A stretch of 64,000 bases of DNA from Balanoglossus misakiensis (Eukaryota; Hemichordata): positions 11,656,001 to 11,720,000 of the forward strand of contig CM082593.2 of the NCBI GenBank assembly GCA_040954595.2, read 5' to 3'. A program made the position numbers and the translations under genes. Every line of letters starts with the position of its first letter. Position 1 is the stretch's first letter. The notes beneath the pieces were generated by a model that was not told where the DNA came from, did no database searches, and saw only the letters and a list, made by a program, of their open reading frames with translations. Of the stretch, positions 35,862 to 47,248 are shown one piece after another.

Positions 35862-36451
35862 AGAGAGGTTTAGTTACACGTAAATACGTTCGATCAGTAC
35901 GCGTAGCGTCATTGTCACGTGACAAGCAGAGGTCGCGTACGCGTAGAACAGACGTTCGGAACGGCAAGCGACGCTTCTACGCGTAATCATGATTACGTGT
36001 AACATTTTTTCGGAATTTCTCGATATTCTCTCTTTAATTTGAGCGATTGATCTCTGCAGTGCAATTGTGATGTAGCCAGCATCCATGTTATCTAAAAAAA
36101 TCTGCCATATGTGCTAAAACCGGCGCTATTTGTTGTTTTCAAAACATAAACACAAAAATGTATTACCAAACTACGTTTTCAGTGGACGCCTCGACAAAGA
36201 CATCGAAAAACTTCACTAAACTATCTTTCCACTGCAGTCAAGAAACTTATTGCAAGGGTGGTGATCTTAGAGAATATTCATCACACACAAAATTTATTGA
36301 AGTGAAAAATATTTGAGTTTTCTATTGTTTTTAACTGTTGTTGTTATTCAAAACGGACAACTAAACCGCAAAATTCACGCGTCGCTACGCATACGCGAAC
36401 GCCACTGCCTGCCGTCAGACGTACGCGTATTTACGTGTAACTAAACCTCTC
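35861..36451. mobile_element. 591-bp TIR element inside BEL-3 integrase
   Basis: Inverted ends of 26 bp match perfectly: the left begins GAGAGGTTTAGTTACACG (35863) and the right is its complement ending at 36451. TAA lies on both sides (35858-35860 and 36452-36454), a possible 3-bp TWA target as in PIF/Harbinger elements. The 594-bp offset is a multiple of three, so the integrase frame is the same on both sides. The ends are dense in ACGCGT and TACGCGTA motifs (about 35918, 35937, 35977, 36378 and 36421), a subterminal repeat array. Non-coding. Confidence 0.8.
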
Positions 36452-37404
36452 TAATGGCGCCACTTCCAACCCCAAGAGTTACTCCAGGTGAGAGTGCATT
36501 TGCTGCAGTGGGAATCGACTTCTTTGGTCCTCTGAAAGTCAAGTGGAGAAGAGGAACGTCCAAACGATACGGATGTATATTCACCTGTCTCGCCATACGA
36601 GCTGTGCATATTGAAGTCACCCACAGTTTATCCACAGATTCATTTATTCAGGCAGTATGGAGATTTGTCAGCAGACGTGGTCCACCAAAAACGGTATACA
36701 GTGACAACGGAACAAATTTCCGGGGAGCGGAAACTGAAATCAAAGAAGCTCTAGCGAGTTGGAATCAAGAGAAGATAACTGATAGTCTACGCAAGAGGGA
36801 TATCCAATGGTATTTCAATGCACCCGCAGCCAGTCATACTGGAGGAGTTTGGGAAAGGATGATACGTTCAGTGCGGAAAATCCTACGAGCACTCGTTGGA
36901 AACCAACTAATTGACGACGAAACTTTACTTACTGTCTTGGCGGAGGTGGAGAAGATTATCAATGATCGACCTTTCACCCGTCAATCAGATGACCCGAATG
37001 ACCTTGAAGCACTGACGCCTAATAGCCTGTTACTACTGAGGCCGAATCCATGCACATCTCCTGCAGACACTGTCACGACCAGTACAGCTAATCACAGAAG
37101 GAACCAAGCTAATCTCATAGCGAACTCGTTTTGGAAACGATGGCTACACGAATACCTGCCTTCCCTTCAGCAGAGACAGAAGTGGTTGAAGCCCAAGAGA
37201 AATCTGACTGTTGGAGATTTGGTTATCGTGGTAGAGGAAAATATCCCAAGAGGACAGTGGTCAAAAGGACTAGTTCAGCAAACTTACCCAGATCAGTACG
37301 GCAATGTGCGCCAGGTCCTAGTGAAGACTGAAACAGGAAGATTGCGTAGAGATGTTCGCAAACTGTGCTTGCTTGAGGAAAGTAGTACACGTATTACACC
37401 ATAA
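36452..37404 (+). pseudogene. pol: BEL-3 integrase core and DUF5641 domain
   Basis: About 316 codons, starting at the insertion and ending at TAA 37402-37404. The catalytic triad is present: D22 (GIDFFGP), D84 (YSDNGTNF), E134 (GGVWERM). Downstream are the NDRPFT motif, LTPNSLLLLRPN, and a DUF5641 domain (FWKRWLHEYLP, NLTVGDLVIVVEENIPRG). The domain itself is intact; it is cut off from its zinc domain by the TIR element. Confidence 0.93.
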
Positions 37405-37442
37405 TTAATTAGTAATAGCATATCTGGAATTCGTAATTTAAA

Positions 37443-39189
37443 TCACGCCGTAGGAAATCTGACTTGATCAACGTGGTCAATGTACGCCTGTTTCTGCTCT
37501 AGAGTGCCGGGGCTTCAGCTGAGCCAGGCCGTAGGAAACCCGACGTGATTACCGTTGTTAACTTACGCCAGTCTGTGTCCTATATATAGTGCCGGGGCAT
37601 CAGCCGTGCCAGGCCGAAGGAAATGTGAATAGATCAACGTGGTCTCTGTACGCGTGTTTCTGCTCTAGAGTGCCAGGGCTTTAGCCAAGCCATACCGTAG
37701 GAAATCTGACTTGATCAACGTTGCTAACGAACGCTAGTGTCTGTCATGGTGTTCCGGGGTTTTAGTCGAGCCAGGCCGTAGGAAATCTGACTTGATCATC
37801 GTGGTCAATGTACGCGTGTTTCCGCTCTAAAGTGCCGGGGCTTCAGCTAAACCAGGCCGTAGGAAATCTGACTTGATCACCGTTGCTAACGTACGCTAGT
37901 GTCTGTCATATTGTGACGGAGATTTAGCCGAGCCAGGCCGTAGAAAAATCGACTTGTTCAACGTTACCAGTGTGCAACTGTTTCTGCTCTAGAGTAACTG
38001 GGTTTTAGCCGACTTATGCTGTAGGAAATGTGAGTTGATGAACGGGAATTCAATGTTAGAAAACCCGTGTGGAAAGTATCTCTACCCGTTTGAAACTAAG
38101 AAAAGAATTTATTCTTATTTATTTTGTAAAAAAGACAATTTTTCGAAAAAAAAGTCGAAAATGGTAATTTTGTCTTGGGTGATTTAAATTATACCGCCTT
38201 TTCTTGAATTTGCAGCACTTTTTACAAGAGAACGACACTTCATGCTCCATAATATTTCCGAAAATGAAGAAAAGAGTTAATTTTTTATGATTTTTTAAAA
38301 ATTTACCATTTTTGTCAAAATATGGCCAAAATTGCTATTTTTTCTTGAATTCCGTCAATATCTCTGCTTTTTTGGAGTGGTCGAAAGTTTTAACATACAA
38401 TCAACATGTCATATATGATCAGGGCACCAAATTCGAAGAACAAAGGTTTTTTTATTTATTTTTTTTTCTAAAAATGACATTTTCAAGGAAAATTTGGTAA
38501 AACGCAATTTTGTTTGCAGTGAGCCAAATTAGACGGTCTTTTGGGGAATTTGTATCGATATATACATACGAAGAGCATTCTATACTCCATCAGATTTCCG
38601 AAAATGTAGAAAACAGGTATTTTTTGTAATTTTCAAAAATTTACCATTTTGACCAAATTGTGGCTAAAATTGTTATTTTCGTGTTGAATGCCGCCAGTGT
38701 CACTGCTTTTAAAAGTCATAAAAACTTTTAACATACAAGCAATTCTTTATATATGATCAGGTCATCGAATTAATAAAATAAAGAATGTTTTGCCTAAAAA
38801 TGACCTTTTTGGTGCAAAAACGAATAAAACGCAATTTTGTATTAAATCAGCTCATTCAGAGTGCATTTTTTATAATCAGCACCATGTTTACATATAATGG
38901 AAATTTCATACATCATCAGATATCCAAATATGAAAAAATGATTAAGATTTTAGATGATTGTCCAAAATTAGCTGATATCTAATAAATGTAGTATTGAACC
39001 GTTCTGTTTCCCCCCCCCCCCCTACATTATATGCCGTACGCCGATGTGAGCTTACCCGGCAGTACTGCAGGCCGTGCCCCCAACTAACGTCGGTGTTTGA
39101 AGCGCCCTGGTTAAATTCGGGCTTTCTCTATAAATTGACAGGCAATAATGCAGTCCTACCAGAACAAATGTCGAGTGTTGAACCGCTGT
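37443..39189. repeat. Satellite unit 8, right part, after BEL-3
   Basis: The satellite resumes at tcacgccgtagg. Compared with other units, the ~13 bases between gagccgg and this point are missing, so the BEL-3 right junction is a deletion and not a target duplication. The rest of the unit is normal, with a poly-C tract near 39008-39022. Confidence 0.87.
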
Positions 39190-39305
39190 GACTTTCCCTC
39201 TTCGGTTTGCCCGACTTAGCCAACGTCTTTGTACTAGAGTGTCGGGTCTTTTGCAGAGCCAGGCCGAAGGAAATCCGACTTGATCAACGTTGCTAACGAA
39301 CGCTA
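39190..39305. repeat. Truncated last satellite unit; array boundary
   Basis: The marker at 39190 begins a ninth unit, but identity stops after cgttgctaacgaacgcta near 39305, inside an ~82-bp subrepeat. Unrelated sequence starts immediately (tactgtgcgcatg). This is the right edge of the array. Confidence 0.85.
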
Positions 39306-40382
39306 TACTGTGCGCATGAAATATGGAAGGAAGCGAAGGCAGTCCACTATTTGAATGCATCGAACGGAAAATTTGCTGGGAAGTTACGCGCATGCGCGTG
39401 AGACGAGCTATCCAATTTAATCTCATATACAGTCAATTCAAATTACAGGCTGCTATTTTCGTTCCTGACACACTTCCTAATAGAACATGGTTATCACAGT
39501 CATTCAAGAGATAACAATATTTATTTACATGTCTGTAACAATATTTATCCAGTCTGTTTTAGTTGTGACTAGCAGCGCCCTCGATCATCAAAAATACACT
39601 GTTGCCCTCATTGTCAGTCATCATGTGTATAATCTTGGCTGTCAATACGTAACACACTAGTATTCAAGAATGTAGACAGTGTGTTTGTCAATACAGCCAA
39701 GGAATACATCATTTGAATATTCATGTATATAAATCATTTGGTTTGTCTTATGACAGGTTTAACACTGACACTGAGAGACATAGGCACAGCAAAGAAAGTG
39801 ACCTACTATGGACCACCTAGATTGGTATGTACATTTCAACTCTTTTCACTATTGGTTGTACAATACATGCTAGTTTAGTTGCATCTTTGTCACTAAAGAG
39901 ATACCGGTAGTACATGTAACTTTGGGTGTTTTTCCCAATGTTTATAATGTGTTTTCATTGCCTGTTCTACTTGTGTCTGAACATATTTCAAGCTTCATAA
40001 GCTGTAACTTTTCACTTTGTTTTCAGTATTTTTGTTTTAAGTATTTACTGCAGTGTCTTGTTCAAATCCCTGAATCATGATGAAATATAGGTGTGTCTAG
40101 TCAGTATTGTTATTCTATATTTGAAGTCAAGTCTGGACTAGAATTCATTTCAATAGCCGTTACACACATACAGGTTATGTTGACAGGTGGAGTTCTGGGT
40201 AGAGCATGTGTTACAGTTAATGTCTCTTTAAATATCACATACATACATGTGTCTAGTTTTGTACATGCAACTCATATGTATGTTATATTTATTGATTGAC
40301 TGTCAAATATCCTCCTGTTGTTTGATTAAATGTAAATATTGTTTGTTGTAGAATAGAAAGCACGATTCTCCTAGTTCCATAG
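39306..40382. other. Unique flank between satellite and IR-A; possible exon
   Basis: AT-rich, intron-like sequence. A 68-bp stretch (39757-39824) is open in one frame (LTLTLRDIGTAKKVTYYGPP) and bounded by an acceptor-like tatgacag and a donor-like gtatgt. Its phase does not match the next exon-like stretch at 40672, so linking the two is not supported. The part from about 39950 to 40250 is a diverged relative of 50590-50870. Confidence 0.35.
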
Positions 40383-40671
40383 ATATCAGTGCTCATTTTA
40401 AAGCTAAAAGTGACATTTTCAACACTAAATGCAAGGAAATGTAACTAAATATTTTAATTTTGCAGTCAAAATGCAACACAGTCAGCTCCGAACTGCATTT
40501 AAAATCCAAACACATGGTGTTATATTCTTGGTAATAAGCAAAGATCTGTATCCTATCCACAAAGTATATATCATACACACAGTATTATATTAATGCAGTT
40601 TATGAAATTGCTAGAAACATTGTAATATTTGGATGATATTTAAAGAAAAGTAATTATATTTATATTAACAG

Positions 40672-40740
40672 TATGTAAAAGTTACGAAGATTTAGCGTTG
40701 AATGATGATGTGATGTCTGTAAGAGCTGTTCCAATACATG
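40672..40740 (+). other. Exon-like 69-bp stretch (copy in the other arm)
   Basis: Preceded by atattaacag and followed by gtgagtg, good acceptor and donor contexts. One frame is open throughout (CKSYEDLALNDDVMSVRAVP). The mirrored copy (47180-47248, minus strand) keeps the frame with two changes (MS to IA). A real exon of a host gene or of a transposon is possible; 69 bp is too short to assign. Confidence 0.35.
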
Positions 40741-41000
40741 GTGAGTGAATTTCAAATCATTTGTTCAATCAACCTTTCTACTGTCCTGTGATTCCAAAAG
40801 TAATTGAAATATCATTACACATGTACCTGAATATAGTGCAGACTGTAAATAGAGCACACTCTGGAAAAGAGTTATGTAATTAATATCTCTATCATGTGAG
40901 TGACATCATTTTAAGGGCCACTGACCACCCCACCCATGACAATTTGCTAGGGGGTGCCAACATCTCAACAGGGGGTGAATCCTTCCAGGCCATGTCGGGT

Positions 41001-41075
41001 GATTGATTGATTGATTGATTCATTCATTCATTCATTCATTCATTCAGTCAGTCAGTCAGTTCGTCAGTCAGTCAT
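41001..41075. repeat. (GATT)n/(CATT)n/(CAGT)n microsatellite
   Basis: Runs of gatt, then catt, then cagt tetranucleotides. The mirrored copy in the other arm is at about 46855-46920 and has different repeat numbers. Confidence 0.9.
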
Positions 41076-42403
41076 ATTAATTAATTCATTAAGGCATATA
41101 AACGATATAGCTAGCCTAATGTTATAGGAATGGTCTAACACCCTTGTCATATAAACTTTGGCGAAGCGATCCAAAGCTCAGCTAAGGTAGATGGGGGGGG
41201 GGGGGCTGAATCACATGCCCCATCATAATGAAAGCTGCTAACCCTCTTAGAATGATACTAGGGCCTATACGTTGATCGCCCTGTCACACTTGGCTATGTG
41301 ATCTTGGATTGGAACTGGAGGGATGTGAAAAGCAAGAGGCTTGTCGACAATAGTGATGTCAGAAAAATATTTGTTCATCTTTTTACAAAATATTTGTTTC
41401 CTCAAATTAAAACTGGTAAAACTAAGCTTGGTTTGTTTTAAATAAATAAATAGTTACTTACTAATATACTCCATGGCGCATTGTCTTTTTACATTGCTAT
41501 CCTCTAGTCTTGAACAATTATGTCATTTTCGTGACCATCTCATGGTATTTTTCATTGATATGAAAACATACGCTTGGTTAAAATTCTATAACTGCAGTTA
41601 TGCTCACTGAGATTTTAGTGAATTGCCACTGTAAACTCATTTCCAGACAAATAGAACCTTTTGTCAGAAGTGAGCATTGTGACTAAAAACCCTCTCTTAT
41701 TGGCATCTAGTTCAGACGGGAGAAGGTTTCATGCAACTGCCTCGCAACAGAGATTGCTCTCAAATTCGGCAAAATATATATTGCAGGAGGTAAAAATTCT
41801 CAAAACTGTGAACGCGGGCATCTGTTGGCAATGGACAAAATAGTAAATGATTTGGGGATAAATGCCAATGTCAATCGATACAAAATTCCATTCACAGCAA
41901 TGCAAAACACATTATGGGCCCATACCTCACCCCTTTCATGAGTGTAGTGTCAACAGTGTTCAAAAGTGTGGGGGGGGGGGAGGCAACAGACTAATTGAAT
42001 CAAGTTGGTTGCACTCATACCAGTATATATCAATAGTTGGTGGAAATCAGAAACTGCCGTTGGTGGCGCAAATTGTGTAACCTGCTTCACCTCAGGTTGG
42101 AGATATTGTCTGAACCTGGAGGTAGGCTGCTAGACCTAGCTTTGTAAACGCAGCTGCACCATTGGGGGTTAGGATATGGGTGGGGGTGGTACAACAGTAT
42201 ATCCCAACCTCCAACGGTGCAGCCGCGTTTCCACAGCCATGCTAGACCCTGCTCATTTCAGTGGAAAAACATGTTTTGTTGTGGACTTTCAAGTCGTTCT
42301 AATGAGATTCACACTGAGAAAATGTAATAAATTCTGTTTGTGGACTTCCAACACAAAAAAAAAAAAAAAAAAACAGGACAACATTTTTGAAATACCAATA
42401 AAA

Positions 42404-42780
42404 TTATAAAACTACTAAAAACACTGGCGTTATATTGGCAGACTTCCTGGACCGAGATATGATTCTTGCAGCTGTATTTTGTGTGCGTTGTAGAAGGTTC
42501 CGACTGCTTTCTGGTAGACCATACAGTAATGCATTACCATAGTGGGCCAAGAACTGAACCCTGTGGCACTCCAAAACGAACATGTGATGGTTGACTGGTG
42601 GTGATCTTGTGGTGACGTATGTCATCAATTATCTGAATAAAATACTGGTTGAACCGATCTAAATGTTCCGTAGTTGACGTATGATTTGGAAGCTGTCTTG
42701 AGTTGCTGAACAATGTTGAAATTGTCCGGAATAAAGATTTCTGATTTTTGGAATTTTCCTCTATGAGATTGGTGTAGTAG
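42404..42780 (-). pseudogene. LINE (CR1/L2-like) reverse transcriptase remnant, left arm
   Basis: On the minus strand, one frame reads HVRFGVPQGSVLGPLW, the conserved RT motif of CR1/L2-group non-LTR retrotransposons. Another reads HYGNALLYGLPESSRNLLQR, then TQNTAARIISRSRKSANITP, the typical thumb region. These motifs are normally well over 100 residues apart, so a deletion joined them. Upstream, DRFNQYFIQII resembles the pre-RT region, again brought too close. It is a multiply deleted fossil with no product. The copy in the right arm (45170-45524, plus) shares the same deletions. Confidence 0.8.
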
Positions 42781-43765
42781 TTGCACTGGTCACTTGGTAG
42801 GCTACAAGTGGTAGAGTCGTGTGTGCGCGCGACTTACACTATAAATTTGCGGAACAGACGGAACGGAATATGTATATGTAGCAGTTTATTGGCATGAATA
42901 GTGTAGGCCTACATGATTTTTAAAACATGTCCCAGCACAGCGATTTATTCAGAGAAAGTGGAGAAATATTTATATGATAGAAACTGAATAAGTTTGTTGT
43001 ATGTCAGCTCTTCTGTCTTTCTCTTACCGATATGATTCTAACCGGAACACTCAAGCTTAGTAAGGGTAAGAGAAAGGCAGAAGAAGAAAAATGGCTGACC
43101 GACAACTTTTTGTATCAAATCCCTGAATAAATCACTGGGCCCAGGAAAACCACAGCGAGTTTAGAACACTAACATTGAGATCTAACATAATCGACCCATG
43201 CTGATGTTTCAAGTGGGCGATCCCCGGCAATTCCCGGCAATTTCACGATCCCCCCCCCCCCACAAAAATCGTGCATTCCAAGGGAATATTACGTCAGTAG
43301 ATTAATTTTTCTGACTACTTTATTAAAGCTGTTTCGCCGTTTCACTGTTTCGCAAAATATCACTAGCCGCGCCCTGTGATAAGAGTCTAAGTTTCGTGAA
43401 AGACCTCCGCAGTCCACCTTTTTTATCTTAAAAAAGTTTCCATCTTTTTTCTTCACCGGGTCCGGAAATTTTCAGGTCGACACGAACTCTTGGATTTAGT
43501 TTATCAGTTTATTTGGAAGCGAGTCGAAAAAGATTACGCTGTCCAAAACCGTTAAACCCGTGGTACTCGAAACTGTGAATAAACAAAGTGTTAGTATAAC
43601 TGATACTTTTTACGTAGCGTTGGGGCGGTATTTCCTTGCCGTACGTCATATTATGGCGGTCGGTTTGAAGTGAACTTCCATCGCTTGTAGCTTATAGCGT
43701 ACATCATGAACAATTTAGGCATAAATAATTGGGCCTCATAAAATAAACACATTTCGTTTTCATAT

Positions 43766-44164
43766 TTCCCTCGGCCTGCGGCCTCGGGAAATAGCATGTG
43801 ATTCTGGTAACTCACAGCCCATCGGGTGTAATAAACGGCCGCTATGGCCCTCATGACAAGGCAATAGGTGTTCATTATAACACTGTCCACTTTTTATCAC
43901 CCGTGGGAAGGTTAGGCCTACATCAGCCACGTTGAGCAAGTCGGATATCCAAAGACCAGACAAGCCGCATATAACAACAGCATTGCTTTACTTTTTTCAA
44001 GCTAGGCCACCACCCTATATGCAGTAAAACAGGCATAGGCAGTAACATTCTCTATCAATCGATTACTCAGATTTTACAGAGGAAAAAACGTTCACAAAAA
44101 CAAATAAAAATCAACTTGAATTTGTATTTCCAACTTCTTGCACCACGCAAACATAGCCCGACCC
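43766..44164. other. IR-A spacer (399 bp)
   Basis: The non-palindromic centre of IR-A. Its first part (43799-43880) matches the start of the IR-B spacer (49628-49710): both read gattctggtaactcacag, then a diverged stretch, then gctatggccc. The rest has no recognised feature. Confidence 0.85.
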
Positions 44165-45169
44165 ATATGAAAACGAAATGTGTTTATTTTATGAGGCCCA
44201 ATTATTTATGCGTAAATTGTTCATGATGTACGCTATAAGCTACAAGCGATGGAAGTTCACTTCAAACCGACCGCCATAATATGACGTAGGGCAAGAAAAT
44301 ACCGCCCCAACGCTACGTAAAAAGTATCAGTTATACTAGTACTTTGTTTATTCACAGTTTCGAGTACCACGGGTTTAACGGTTTTGGACAGCGTAATCTT
44401 TTCCGACTCGCTTCCAAATAAACTGATAAACTAAATCCAAGAGTTCGTGTCGACCTGAAAATTTCCGGACCCGGTGAAGAAAAAAGATGGAAACTTTTTT
44501 AAGATAAAAAAGGTGGACTGCGGAGGTCTTTCACGAAACTTAGACTCTTATCACAGGGCGCGGCTAGTGATATTTTGCGAAACAGTGAAACGGCGAAACA
44601 GCTTTAATAAAGTAGTCAGAAAAATTAATCTACTGACGTAATATTCCCTTGGAATGCACGATTTTTGTGGGGGGGGGGATCGTGAAATTGCCGGGAATTG
44701 CCGGGGATCGCCCACTTGAAACATCAGCATGGGTCGATTATGTTAGATCTCAATGTTAGTGTTCTAAACTCGCTGTGGTTTTCCTGGGCCCAGTGATTTA
44801 TTCAGGGATTTGATACAAAAAGTTGTCGGTCAGCCATTTTTCTTCTTCTGCCTTTCTCTTACCCTTACTAAGCTTGAGTGTTCCGGTTAGAATCATATCG
44901 GTAAGAGAAAGACAGAAGAGCTGACATACAACAAACTTATTCAGTTTCTATCATATAAATATTTCTCCACTTTCTCTGAATAAATCGCTGTGCTGGGACA
45001 TGTTTTAAAAATCATGTAGGCCTACACTATTCATGCCAATAAACTGCTACATATACATATTCCGTTCCGTCTGTTCCGCAAATTTATAGTGTAAGTCGCG
45101 CGCACACACGACTCTACCACTTGTAGCCTACCAAGTGACCAGTGCAACTACTACACCAATCTCATAGAG

Positions 45170-45524
45170 GAAAATTCCAAAAATCAGAAATCTTTATTCC
45201 GGACAATTTCAACATTGTTCAGCAACTCAAGACAGCTTCCAAATCATACGTCAACTACGGAACATTTAGATCGGTTCAACCAGTATTTTATTCAGAAAAT
45301 TGATGACATACGTCACCACAAGATCACCACCAGTCAACCATCACATGTTCGTTTTGGAGTGCCACAGGGTTCAGTTCTTGGCCCACTATGGTAATGCATT
45401 ACTGTATGGTCTACCAGAAAGCAGTCGGAACCTTCTACAACGCACACAAAATACAGCTGCAAGAATCATATCTCGGTCCAGGAAGTCTGCCAATATAACG
45501 CCAGTGTTTTTAGTAGTTTTATAA
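45170..45524 (+). pseudogene. LINE (CR1/L2-like) remnant, right arm copy
   Basis: The inverted copy of 42404-42780, with the same motifs and the same internal deletions, so the LINE inserted and decayed before the inverted duplication formed. Confidence 0.8.
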
Positions 45525-47179
45525 TTTTATTGGTATTTCAAAAATGTTGTCCTGTTTTTGTTTTTTTTTTGTCTTGGAAGTCCACAAACAGAATTTATTA
45601 CATTTTCTCAGTGTGAATCTCATTAGAACGACTTGAAAGTCCACAACAAAACATGTTTTTCCACTGAAATGAGCAGGGTCTAGCATGGCTGTGGAAACGC
45701 GGCTGCACCGTTGGAGGTTGGGATATACTGTTGTACCACCCCCACCCATATCCTAACCCCCAATGGTGCAGCTGCGTTTACAAAGCTAGGTCTAGCAGCC
45801 TACCTCCAGGTTCAGACAATATCTCCAACCTGAGGTGAAGCAGGTTACACAATTTGCGCCACCAACGGCAGTTTCTGATTTCCACCAACTATTGATATAT
45901 ACTGGTATGAGTGCAACCAACTTGATTCAATTAGTCTGTTGCCGCCCCCCCCCCCCCCCCGCCACTTTTGAACACTGTTGACACTACACTCATGAAAGGG
46001 GTGAGGTATGGGCCCATAATGTGTTTTACATTGCTGTGAATGGAATTTTGTATCGATTGACATTGACATTTATCCCCAAATCATTTACTATTTTGTCCAT
46101 TGCCAACAGATGCCTGCGTTCACAGTTTTGAGAATTTTTACCTCCTGCAATATATATTTTGCCGAATTTGAGAGCAATCTCTGTTGCGAGGCAGTTGCAT
46201 GAAACCTTCTCCCGTCTGAACTAGATGCCAATAAGAGAGGGTTTTTAGTCACAATGCTCACTTCTGACAAAAGGTTCTATTTGTCTGGAAATGAGTTTAC
46301 AGTGGCAATTCACTAAAATCTCAGTGAGCATAACAGCAGTTATAGAATTTTAACCAAGCGTATGTTTTCATATCAATGAAAAATACCATGAGATGGTCAC
46401 GAAAATGACATAATTGTTCAAGACTAGAGGATAGCAATGTAAAAAGACAATGCGCCATGGAGTATATTAGTAATTAACTATTTATTTATTTAAAACAAAC
46501 CAAGCTTAGTTTTACCAGTTTTAATTTGAGGAAACAAATATTTTGTAAAAAGATGAACAAATATTTTTCTGACATCACTATTGTCGACAAGCCTCTTGCT
46601 TTTCACATCCCTCCAGTTCCAATCCAAGATCACATAGCCAAGTGTGACAGGGCGATCAACGTATAGGCCTTAGTATCATTCTAAGAGGGTTAGCAGCTTT
46701 CATTATGATGGGGCATGTGATTCAGGCCCCCCCCCCCCCATCTACCTTAGCTGAGCTTTGGATCGCTTCGCCAAAGTTTATATGACAAGGGTGTTAGACC
46801 ATTCCTATAACATTAGGCTAGCTATATCGTTTATATGCCTTAATGAATTAATTAATATGACTGACTGACGAACTGACTGACTGACTGAATGAATGAATCA
46901 ATCAATCAATCAATCAATCACCCGACATGGCCTGGAAGGATTCACCCCCTGTTGAGATGTTGGCACCCCCTAGCAAATTGTCATGGGTGGGGTGGTCAGT
47001 GGCCCTTAAAATGATGTCACTCACATGATAGAGATATTAATTACATAACTCTTTTCCAGAGTGTGCTCTATTTACAGTCTGCACTATATTCAGGTACATG
47101 TGTAATGATATTTCAATTACTTTTGGAATCACAGGACAGTAGAAAGGTTGATTGAACAAAGGATTTGAAATTCACTCAC

Positions 47180-47248
47180 CATGTATTGGAACAGCTCTTA
47201 CAGCAATCACATCATCATTCAACGCTAAATCTTCGTAACTTTTACATA
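47180..47248 (-). other. Exon-like stretch, inverted copy
   Basis: The minus-strand copy of 40672-40740 with the same flanking splice-like signals and an intact frame apart from two adjacent substitutions. Confidence 0.33.

Larger units (their letters stand above)
29948..37442 (+). mobile_element. BEL-3: BEL/Pao retrotransposon lacking a 3' LTR
   Basis: A plus-strand element with a 5' LTR (from tgtaagtgcag at 29948), gag, zinc knuckles, protease, RT, RNase H, integrase and DUF5641. Pol ends at 37404; only ~38 bp later the satellite resumes at 37443. No polypurine tract, second LTR or target duplication exists, and ~13 bp of satellite are missing, so the 3' end was lost in a deletion. A 591-bp TIR element splits the integrase. 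The frame has three stops in gag, a deletion between protease and RT, and a frameshift after RNase H. Confidence 0.93.
1..39305. repeat. Composite macrosatellite array (~2.05-kb unit)
   Basis: Nine copies of the same ~2-kb unit lie head to tail, interrupted by three retrotransposons. The phase marker gactttccctcttcgg recurs at 18, 1832, 4044, 12137, 14193, 25650, 27701, 29826 and 39190. After subtracting insertions the units measure about 1814, 2212, 1641, 2056, 2043, 2051, 2125 and 1880 bp. Each holds a block of ~82-bp subrepeats, then three AT-rich ~330-340-bp subrepeats, then a poly-C tract and a GC-richer spacer. The array starts before base 1 and ends abruptly near 39305. It has no coding potential: open frames in it recur only because the unit recurs. 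Function unknown; a satellite or pericentromeric-type array is an inference. Confidence 0.93.
40383..43765. repeat. IR-A left arm (3383 bp)
   Basis: Reverse complement of 44165-47537 across its whole length, with scattered substitutions and small indels (net 10 bp). The outer end is set by gatat at 40383 and the inner end by cgttttcatat at 43765. It contains an exon-like stretch, an (ATTG)n/(ATTC)n microsatellite, a poly-G tract near 41193 and a LINE fragment. Confidence 0.93.

Noticed and set aside
5158-37442. An env-like gene in any BEL element (which would suggest an errantivirus-like agent)
   Set aside because: Only ~40-400 bp lie between the pol end and the 3' end in each element, with no signal peptide or transmembrane frame.
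39636-39704. Imperfect ~68-bp hairpin (cttggctgtcaatac ... gtcaatacagccaag)
   Set aside because: Short and imperfect, with no target duplication; could be chance.
39757-40740. Joining the two exon-like stretches into one host gene
   Set aside because: Their open-frame phases are incompatible across the proposed intron, so they cannot be consecutive exons as drawn.
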